The position numbers were made by a program, and so were the translations under genes. A DNA stretch of 5,135 nt, from the NCBI GenBank assembly GCA_900553655.1, contig USEQ01000112.1, positions 1 through 5,135 on the forward strand. The letters run 5' to 3'. Below, in pieces: positions 1 through 5,135 of the stretch (position 1 is the stretch's first letter; every line of letters begins with the position of its first letter). The notes below the pieces were generated by a model. That model was not told the DNA's origin, did not search any database, and saw nothing but the letters and a program-made list of their open reading frames with translations. This DNA is from an uncultured Slackia sp. (lineage in GTDB: Bacteria > Actinomycetota > Coriobacteriia > Coriobacteriales > Eggerthellaceae).

Positions 1-593
1 GTGCGGGGCAAGCGCTCGTCATACAGGCCCACGGCCTCGATCACCTCGCGGCGCATCATGGCATGAAACGCCGAGTCCACATAGGATTTCTCCGCGCGGA
101 AACGATAATCCGCCACCGAGCTGCCGAACGCCGATTCCTCGGCCACAAGCAGCGTATTCGTCCAGTTCGTCTCCGGAAACGCCATGGTAGGACGAGGGCC
201 CGCCGCCACCTGCTCCCCTTCTTCGAGCACCGCCACGCAGGAGGAAATGAAGTTCGCAGGAATGGTGGAATGCGCGTCGATGCGCACGAAGGCATCGCCC
301 GTGTACACGCCCAGGCACACATTGATGCCCGCCGCGGCAATACGACCGGGATTATCAAGCACCTTCACGCCCACGAATTCTTCACCATGCTCGGCGGCGA
401 AGCGATCCATGATAGCACGCGTCTGATCGGTCGAGCCGCTATCGGCAAGCAGCAGCTCCATGCGGTTGCGCGGAAAATCCTGCTTGAACACATCTTCGAG
501 CAGCGTTGGCAGCGCAACCTCTTCGTTGAGAGCCACGATGCCGATGCTCACCGTAAAGACAGGCGCCAAGTTCTCGCAAGAAGAAACCGTCAT
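1..593 (-). CDS. ExoA-like family 2 glycosyltransferase, C-terminus cut by window edge
   Basis: This is the N-terminal 197 residues of a GT-A fold family 2 glycosyltransferase; the frame is open to the left edge, so the end of the gene is outside. Visible motifs are the N-terminal strand and nucleotide-binding start VSIGIVALNEE (residues 15-25), DSGSTDQT (51-58), NPGRIAAAGIN (81-91) and RIDAHS (104-109). The last stands where most family members have DxD. The NPxR(I)xxAxN block followed by R(I/M)DAH is characteristic of the succinoglycan ExoA-like subgroup, as is the later SYVDSAFHAMMRREV stretch (170-184). The family transfers a sugar from a nucleotide donor to a lipid-linked glycan on the cytoplasmic side; the exact sugar cannot be read. 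The ATG at 593 is chosen because AAGGTG lies 8 nt upstream. The gene follows the dehydratase stop by 12 nt. The acidic residues expected after GLYDERLPRT, and any C-terminal membrane segments, lie outside the window. Confidence 0.9.
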   Translation of the reverse strand, partial: MTVSSCENLAPVFTVSIGIVALNEEVALPTLLEDVFKQDFPRNRMELLLADSGSTDQTRAIMDRFAAEHGEEFVGVKVLDNPGRIAAAGINVCLGVYTGDAFVRIDAHSTIPANFISSCVAVLEEGEQVAAGPRPTMAFPETNWTNTLLVAEESAFGSSVADYRFRAEKSYVDSAFHAMMRREVIEAVGLYDERLPR

Positions 594-601
594 CAGCCCA
601 T

Positions 602-607
602 CACCTT
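602..607 (-). promoter_or_regulatory. Ribosome binding site of the ExoA-like glycosyltransferase, overlapping the dehydratase stop codon
   Basis: On the minus strand AAGGTG shares its two A residues with the TAA stop of the dehydratase (606-608) and sits 8 nt before the ATG at 593. An earlier ATG (599-601) between them is followed at once by an in-frame stop, so it is not the start. The arrangement implies translational coupling of the two genes. Confidence 0.7.
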
Positions 608-2453
608 ACGAGTTGTGCGTGATCGTATACGTGGGAACCACGTGCTCAAGCACATGAAGCGCCGCTTCGTCGCTGCCCTCCATGGCGTCTTTGAGTTCGG
701 TGAGCTTGCGATCAACCTCGCTGTAGCCCACTTCTTTGCCCGTAGAGATCATGATGCCCTTCATCTTGGTGGGAATGGTGTTCTCTTCGTTCATGAGCAG
801 CTCTTCGTACATCTTCTCGCCCTCGCGCAGGCCGGTGTAGACAATCTTGATGTCCTTATCCACCTCAAGGCCGGAAAGCTGAATGAGGCTCTTGGCCAAA
901 TCCACGATCTTGACGGGATCGCCCATATCGAGAATGAAGATTTCGCCGCCCTTAGCCATGCCGCCTGCCTGGATGACCAGACGAGACGCCTCGGGAATGG
1001 TCATGAAGAAGCGCTCGATATCGGGATGCGTAACCGTAATGGGGCCGCCTGCGGCGATCTGGCGCTTGAACAGCGGAATGACGCTGCCGTTGCTGCCGAG
1101 CACATTGCCGAAGCGAACAGCGGTATAGACGGTTTCAGACGTCTGCGCATAATGCTGGATGATCATTTCGCCCATGCGCTTGGTAGCACCCATGACGCTT
1201 GTGGGGTTGACCGCTTTGTCGGTGGAAATGAAGATGAAGCGATTGACCTTGAACTCGTGCGCCAGACGCACCGTATTCAAAGTGCCAAACACATTGTTCT
1301 GGATGGCTTCGCGCGGGCACATCTCCATCAAGGGAACGTGCTTGTGAGCGGCGGCGTGGAAAACGGCGGCAGGCTGGTATTTCACGAACACATCGCGCAG
1401 GCGATCGACGTCGCACACGCTGCCGATCTCAACCTCGCACTCGATGTCGTCGTATTTGGACAGAAGCTCGTTGCGCAGCATGTAGGCGTCGTTTTCGTAC
1501 ATGTCGAAGATGACCACGCGCTTCGGCGCCACGGCGCACACCTGACGGCATAGCTCAGAGCCGATAGAACCACCGCCGCCGGTAACCAGGACGGTTTTGC
1601 CGGCAAGGTATCCGCTCACCATGCGCGTATTGAACACCACTTCTTCGCGGCCCAACAAGTCGGCCACGTCAACCTCGCGCAGCTGCACGTCGTTGATTTC
1701 ATCCACGCGAAGCTCGCGCACGTTGGGAAGCGTGCGCAGCTGGCAGGTGGTCTTGGTGCAGATGCCGTAAATGCGCTTACGCTCTTCAAGCGTTGCAGAA
1801 GGGATGGCAACGACAATCTGTTCGATGCCTAGGCGATCGACAATGTCTTGGATGTCATCGCTCGAACCAACGACGCGCACGCCGTGGATACGCAGATTGC
1901 GCTTCGCTTCGTTATCGTCCACAACGGCAACGGGGAAACCGGGCATCTGGGGGTCCTTGGAAACCATGCGGTCGATGGCAAGGGAGCCCGTTTCGCCCGC
2001 GCCCACAACAAGCGTACGCGGGCGTTTGTCGCCGCTGCGCTCGGGGGAAAACTTGCGCTTCTTGCTTCGCACGATGCGGAAGACCATACGCGTACCGCCC
2101 ACGAAGAAAATCATGAGGAACATGGCCACGAAATAGACCCTGATGGGAATCCATTCGCCCAAAATCCATAGCAGCACGGCCGAGATAAGCGTGCTTAATC
2201 CAACTACTATGGTAATGCGGATGGCGTCGTCGACCGAGGCGTATTCCCATAGATTGTTATACATCTTGAACACGGCGAACATGAGCAAGTTCACTACGAC
2301 GGGCACGCCGAGAATGAAATAAATCTCGTGCGTGGCGAACACCTCGCCCACAAGCCCCGTCAAAACGGATGCGCAGTAGAACGCCAGAAACGTTGCAAGA
2401 ATATCGCATACGATCAAAAGCGCCGTGCGTCGCGTAAACCTAATGTCTTCCAT
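606..2453 (-). CDS. Membrane-anchored nucleotide-sugar 4,6-dehydratase (CapD/WbpM/PglF type)
   Basis: This is a 615-residue protein, the usual length for long CapD/WbpM/PglF enzymes. It likely removes water from UDP-GlcNAc to give the UDP-4-keto-6-deoxy sugar, a precursor of bacillosamine, QuiNAc or FucNAc-type residues. The N-terminus has about four membrane segments (roughly 12-32, 47-64, 78-98, 105-121). A first Rossmann-like domain follows, with GAGETGS at 151-157. The catalytic extended-SDR domain starts at VLVTGGGGSIGSE (288-300), the NAD-binding glycine motif. HAAAHKHVPLME (366-377), STDKAVNP (410-417) and VMGATKR (420-426) come next. In this family the usual SDR tyrosine is replaced by methionine (M421, with K425), and the D412-K413 pair supplies catalysis, so the site looks intact. 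REGEKMYEEL (543-552) is also typical. Upstream in-frame ATGs exist up to 2534, but they lie inside the preceding glycosyltransferase; the ATG at 2453 has a good ribosome binding site and begins the expected RRTALLIVCD membrane start. UDP-GlcNAc as substrate is inferred from the family. Confidence 0.95.
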   Translation of the reverse strand: MEDIRFTRRTALLIVCDILATFLAFYCASVLTGLVGEVFATHEIYFILGVPVVVNLLMFAVFKMYNNLWEYASVDDAIRITIVVGLSTLISAVLLWILGEWIPIRVYFVAMFLMIFFVGGTRMVFRIVRSKKRKFSPERSGDKRPRTLVVGAGETGSLAIDRMVSKDPQMPGFPVAVVDDNEAKRNLRIHGVRVVGSSDDIQDIVDRLGIEQIVVAIPSATLEERKRIYGICTKTTCQLRTLPNVRELRVDEINDVQLREVDVADLLGREEVVFNTRMVSGYLAGKTVLVTGGGGSIGSELCRQVCAVAPKRVVIFDMYENDAYMLRNELLSKYDDIECEVEIGSVCDVDRLRDVFVKYQPAAVFHAAAHKHVPLMEMCPREAIQNNVFGTLNTVRLAHEFKVNRFIFISTDKAVNPTSVMGATKRMGEMIIQHYAQTSETVYTAVRFGNVLGSNGSVIPLFKRQIAAGGPITVTHPDIERFFMTIPEASRLVIQAGGMAKGGEIFILDMGDPVKIVDLAKSLIQLSGLEVDKDIKIVYTGLREGEKMYEELLMNEENTIPTKMKGIMISTGKEVGYSEVDRKLTELKDAMEGSDEAALHVLEHVVPTYTITHNS

Positions 2454-2455
2454 CC

Positions 2456-3424
2456 CTATCCTATCTCCTTGCAGCATCGAAACACGGTTGAGTTCGATTG
2501 GTCTTTCATGACGCGATACACCTCGAGCTCCCATTGCTTGCGGTGGGCTTTCGCAACGGTGTCAAGAATGGTTGCAGCCGTAATGGACAGCATACCGCAG
2601 CATACCAACCCCACGGCAAGCAGCGCCGAAGGGAATTTCGTGACATACGAAGTCTGGAAAAACTCATACACCACAGGCAACCCCACAACAAGCCCGAGCA
2701 CGAAAAAGACAAGCGCGAAAAGGCCGAAAAACACGAAGGGGCGGTAGTCTTTGCACAGCGACGTGATGGCCATCAAAACCTTTGCGCCGTCACCGAACGT
2801 GGAAAGCTTCGATTCGCTTCCTTCGGGGCGGTCGCGATACTCGATCGGAACATCCACGACCCTCCAGCCCTTGTCCACCGCATGGATCGAAATCTCCGTT
2901 TCAATCTGAAATCCGGTGGACAGGACGGGCATCGTCTTGACGAAAGAGCGCGTAAATGCGCGATACCCGGTCATCACGTCATCGAAACCGTAGCCGTAGA
3001 TGGCCTTGATAAGCCATCGGACAAGGTTGTTGCCGAAACCATGGAACGCGCGGTCGTTTTCCTCCCCGTAACTGCCGTTGGATAGGCGGTCGCCCACCGT
3101 CATATCGGCGGAACCGTCCATGAGGGGAGCAAGAAGCTCACGCGCAGACTCGGCAGGATAGGTGTCATCGCCATCGACCATGATGTAGTAGTCCGCGTCG
3201 ATATCGCGAAACATCTGGCGCACCACGTTTCCTTTGCCCTGGCGGGATTCGTGGCGCACGATGGCACCGCGATCGCGGGCGATACTGGCCGTGCCGTCTG
3301 AAGAGTTGTTGTCGTAGACGTAGATGTCGGCCTCGGGCAAGACGCGTTTGAAATCGTCCACCACCTTGCCGATGGTCACAGCCTCGTTATAGCACGGTAT
3401 AAGCACCGCAATTGTATCTTGCAT
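2456..3424 (-). CDS. DPM1/GtrB-like family 2 glycosyltransferase, probably polyprenyl-phosphate sugar synthase
   Basis: This 322-residue protein has a cytoplasmic GT-A domain followed by two membrane segments (about 229-250 and 265-290). Motifs in order: VLIPCYNEAVTIGKVV (7-22), YDNNSSDGT (37-45), QGKGNVVR (62-69), the metal-binding VDGDDTYP (83-90), MTGYRAFTR (151-159), GFQIETEISIHA (171-182) and the pre-membrane YRDRPEGSESKLSTFGDG (196-213). This set is typical of dolichol/undecaprenyl-phosphate mannose or glucose synthases, which load one sugar onto polyprenyl phosphate for use on the outer face of the membrane. The donor sugar cannot be told from sequence. The reading frame is open up to 3529, but homology begins at MQDTIAVLIP, so ATG 3424 is preferred (GGAAG lies 5 nt upstream); ATG 3436, adding four residues, is possible. 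The stop is 2 nt before the dehydratase start, which implies co-translation. The gene is the likely first member of a three-gene operon. Confidence 0.92.
   Translation of the reverse strand: MQDTIAVLIPCYNEAVTIGKVVDDFKRVLPEADIYVYDNNSSDGTASIARDRGAIVRHESRQGKGNVVRQMFRDIDADYYIMVDGDDTYPAESARELLAPLMDGSADMTVGDRLSNGSYGEENDRAFHGFGNNLVRWLIKAIYGYGFDDVMTGYRAFTRSFVKTMPVLSTGFQIETEISIHAVDKGWRVVDVPIEYRDRPEGSESKLSTFGDGAKVLMAITSLCKDYRPFVFFGLFALVFFVLGLVVGLPVVYEFFQTSYVTKFPSALLAVGLVCCGMLSITAATILDTVAKAHRKQWELEVYRVMKDQSNSTVFRCCKEIG
2463..2470 (-). promoter_or_regulatory. Ribosome binding site deciding the dehydratase start
   Basis: AAGGAGAT on the minus strand lies inside the last codons of the upstream glycosyltransferase, with 9 nt between its end and the ATG at 2453. 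It is the strongest Shine-Dalgarno match in the window and supports the 2453 start over the longer in-frame alternatives. Confidence 0.75.
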
Positions 3425-3547
3425 GCATTCTTCCATTCGTTCTTTCAGGATGCGACAAAGGTATCCGATTGCAATATGCATAACCGAATTAGTGTACTGC
3501 AAAAAGCATGGAGCGTCGATTAGCTCCATTCGAACACCAGAGTAGAG
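3425..3547 (-). promoter_or_regulatory. Intergenic region with possible promoter for the three-gene glycan operon
   Basis: This is the only sizeable non-coding gap in the window and is visibly richer in A and T than the flanking genes. It first holds a terminator-like hairpin for the upstream gene (3501-3529). Past that, on the minus strand, TTGCAG (3497-3502) and CATATT (3473-3478) are spaced 18 nt apart and weakly resemble -35 and -10 boxes (3/6 and 4/6 matches). An alternative -10, TACACT (3491-3496), also matches at 4/6. Neither is convincing alone; the support is mainly positional, between a terminator and the first gene of a tight operon. Confidence 0.3.
3501..3529 (-). terminator. Probable intrinsic terminator after the membrane-protein gene
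   Basis: On the minus strand a perfect 7-bp stem, ATGGAGC (3523-3529) with GCTCCAT (3508-3514), encloses an 8-nt loop. It is followed after two bases by a run of five T (3501-3505). It starts 18 nt past the TAA stop of the membrane-protein gene. The stem is short and has four G-C pairs, so termination may be partial and allow some read-through into the glycosyltransferase operon. Confidence 0.6.
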
Positions 3548-5135
3548 TTAGACCGCAATCTTGTACAGACGCATATCGCCTTCGCTCAGCACGACTTCGA
3601 ATCCAGGCGTGTCATCGTCAATGCTGGAAATCCCCGACCACCACTCGTCGCGAATACCGTCGGAGGGAAGAAAACGACGCTTGGCGCCGCCTTCGCCTGG
3701 CTTATCGCCATCGTAGCCCGCATCGAGGTTGAGCACGTACTGCGCGCCGACGGACTTCACCGCATCGCGCACTTCGGCGTTTTCGACGATGTCGCACAGC
3801 GATTTCCTTATGAGAACGCTCTGCCTGCTTTCTCCCCATCCCCCTTCATATCCGGTGAGGTAACGATAGTAGGTCCTCACGCCGTCGGCGCCGTACAAAA
3901 ACACGCTGCCGTCGTTAGGCCTGTTGAGAAGAACCTGGTCGCTCGGGACGATTTCACATGCCTGCCGCACGAATTCGCGCTCTTCTTCGTCAAGGTAGTG
4001 AACCTTCGCGGGATCCGTTTGAGCCGTAATGCGCGCACTTATATCGCCGAAAGCCGTATTTACGTAGAAGCGCCCGGACATATCGAAGCTCGGATAGAAA
4101 ATCGCAGCGAAAAGAACCGCCGCGCAACCAAACCGCACTACAACGGACGGCCTTTTGCCCCTAGAGGCGCCCGCGCAAACAAGGCGGTCGAAGGCAAGGG
4201 CGGCAATATCCGCCAGGCGATGCGCGCCAAGAGCCGCCAGCGGCACAGCGAACATGGCGGCCATAGAACCAGTGCGAAGCTGATCGGTATACCAGAAGCC
4301 CGCTATGAAATGCTTGACCGCGCCATTGAACGCCATATCAATGAAGAAAATCACCGAAGCGAGTACGTACGACCAGGCAAACCAACGATACTCCGGACGG
4401 CGTAGCGCAATAGCCAGACCCGTCAGAACGAATGCCGCAAGAATAAGCTGCACGGGGGCGTAACCGTGAGACATCATCAAAAGACTGGCAAACGCCTGGC
4501 TCGGATCGGCTTTCGCGGGCCAGTTGTACTCGATGACGCCCTGCAAAAACGGCATGTGATACATCAAAAACCAGAACGCCGCAATCGCCGCAATGCACGC
4601 AATCGCGCACAGAAGCGGCGCTGTTTTCCATCCTTTTTTATCCCGCAGGCAAACGCCGCCGCGGTGGCTCTGCATCACGCAATACGGAACAAGAAACACG
4701 CCCAGCGAAAATACGGCGTTCGGTTGCGAAAGGGCCAAGGAAACAAGGCCAATCACGAAAAAGGCGATATTTGCAGCACGTCTTCCGCAGCCGATTCCCC
4801 TATCGAAGACGGTAAGAAATGCAAAAGCCGCCGCAGGAAGCAGCGCATACGACATGAGGTTCGGATACAAAGGACCGAACGTCAAAAAGCCCCACGGAAA
4901 CGTTCCAGAGGCAAGGACGCAGGCCGCGCCGCATGCCAACACAGACAAAGACGCCGGAAGCAGACGCCTTAGAAGGGCAAACATGCTCAGAGGAAGAACA
5001 ATGCCCATAAGAACGGCGTTCACGGCGTTTGCCGCAAGCGCGGGCTGCGCTCCTACCGCCTGCGCAACCATAGCGACTAGACAATGCCAAGCGGACGGGT
5101 AGAACATCGCCTCCCCCGGAAAAGGAGTCACGGCC
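3548..5135 (-). CDS. Large multi-spanning membrane protein, DUF6541-like, N-terminus cut by window edge
   Basis: The window shows 528 residues ending at the TAA at 3548. The frame is open through the right edge. A GTG at 5131 is in frame but has no supporting context and falls just before the conserved-looking FYPSAWHCLVA segment, so the true start is very likely outside. Counting from that GTG, about ten hydrophobic segments run to residue ~347 (for example 38-54, 60-77, 91-110, 121-136, 171-190, 224-243, 250-268, 285-305, 331-347). A hydrophilic C-terminal domain (~350-527) follows, predicted to lie outside the membrane. FYPSAWH (10-16), FWYTDQLRTGSMAAMFAVPLAALGA (within 279-303) and NRPNDGSVFLYGADGVRTYYR (403-423) recall the DUF6541 family of actinobacterial membrane proteins, whose biochemical role is not established as far as I know. 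The architecture resembles GT-C transferases that use polyprenyl-phosphate sugars, and the adjacent DPM/GtrB-like gene fits that idea, but this is inference. It could instead be a polymerase- or ligase-like protein. Confidence 0.8.
   Translation of the reverse strand, partial: AVTPFPGEAMFYPSAWHCLVAMVAQAVGAQPALAANAVNAVLMGIVLPLSMFALLRRLLPASLSVLACGAACVLASGTFPWGFLTFGPLYPNLMSYALLPAAAFAFLTVFDRGIGCGRRAANIAFFVIGLVSLALSQPNAVFSLGVFLVPYCVMQSHRGGVCLRDKKGWKTAPLLCAIACIAAIAAFWFLMYHMPFLQGVIEYNWPAKADPSQAFASLLMMSHGYAPVQLILAAFVLTGLAIALRRPEYRWFAWSYVLASVIFFIDMAFNGAVKHFIAGFWYTDQLRTGSMAAMFAVPLAALGAHRLADIAALAFDRLVCAGASRGKRPSVVVRFGCAAVLFAAIFYPSFDMSGRFYVNTAFGDISARITAQTDPAKVHYLDEEEREFVRQACEIVPSDQVLLNRPNDGSVFLYGADGVRTYYRYLTGYEGGWGESRQSVLIRKSLCDIVENAEVRDAVKSVGAQYVLNLDAGYDGDKPGEGGAKRRFLPSDGIRDEWWSGISSIDDDTPGFEVVLSEGDMRLYKIAV

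Noticed and set aside
63..1553. A 496-codon open frame on the plus strand, antisense to the dehydratase and the ExoA-like glycosyltransferase
   Set aside because: It lies wholly opposite two strongly recognised genes, is rich in histidine, arginine and alanine as expected from antisense reading of GC-biased codons, and shows no recognisable domain or ribosome binding site. It is best explained as a codon-bias shadow.
2498..3085. Plus-strand open frame of 195 codons opposite the DPM-like glycosyltransferase
   Set aside because: It has low-complexity basic composition and no known motif, and it is entirely antisense to a gene with clear family motifs.
3423..3481. Two ATGCAT palindromes (3423-3428 and 3476-3481) as a possible operator pair
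   Set aside because: A six-base palindrome repeated twice in an AT-rich gap is not enough, and one copy overlaps the chosen start codon of the glycosyltransferase. Chance is the simpler explanation.
3425..3529. N-terminal extension of the DPM-like glycosyltransferase to an ATG at 3529
   Set aside because: The extension would begin inside the terminator hairpin, has no ribosome binding site, and adds residues that precede the normal family start at VLIPCYNE.
4466..5102. Two overlapping plus-strand open frames (168 and 169 codons) opposite the membrane-protein gene
   Set aside because: Both are very rich in arginine and lysine, overlap each other in different frames and are antisense to a protein with clear transmembrane periodicity.
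1..5135. CRISPR, tRNA, insertion sequence or phage signals
   Set aside because: No spaced direct repeats, cloverleaf-like segments, terminal inverted repeats or transposase/integrase motifs were seen on either strand; nearly all of the sequence is accounted for by four coding regions.

Overview
The window holds four protein-coding genes, all on the minus strand, packed as a surface-polysaccharide (glycan) biosynthesis cluster. Reading in the direction of transcription, from high to low coordinates, they are: (1) a large multi-spanning membrane protein that resembles the DUF6541 family, with its N-terminus cut by the right edge of the window; (2) a DPM1/GtrB-like family 2 glycosyltransferase with two C-terminal membrane segments; (3) a full-length membrane-anchored nucleotide-sugar 4,6-dehydratase of the CapD/WbpM/PglF type; (4) an ExoA-like family 2 glycosyltransferase, with its C-terminus cut by the left edge.

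The last three genes are tightly coupled. The gaps are 2 nt and 12 nt, and each ribosome binding site lies in or over the end of the preceding gene, so they look like one operon. The first gene is separated by about 120 nt. That gap holds a plausible intrinsic terminator for the membrane protein, followed by an AT-richer stretch where a promoter for the three-gene unit could sit.

Proposed joint role (inference): the dehydratase makes a UDP-4-keto-6-deoxy-HexNAc precursor. The ExoA-like enzyme adds a sugar to a growing lipid-linked glycan. The DPM/GtrB-like enzyme charges polyprenyl phosphate with a sugar. The multi-spanning protein may work on the outer face of the membrane, possibly as a GT-C-like transferase. 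No aminotransferase, flippase, polymerase or initiating phosphoglycosyltransferase is visible, so the cluster must extend beyond the window or depend on other loci.

Organism: moderately GC-rich DNA together with a DUF6541-like protein suggests Actinomycetota, plausibly class Coriobacteriia (Eggerthella and relatives). This is a judgement from remembered family distribution, not a database match. I see no tRNA, rRNA, CRISPR array, insertion sequence or phage gene. Nothing here requires a previously undescribed system; the least understood component is the large membrane protein.
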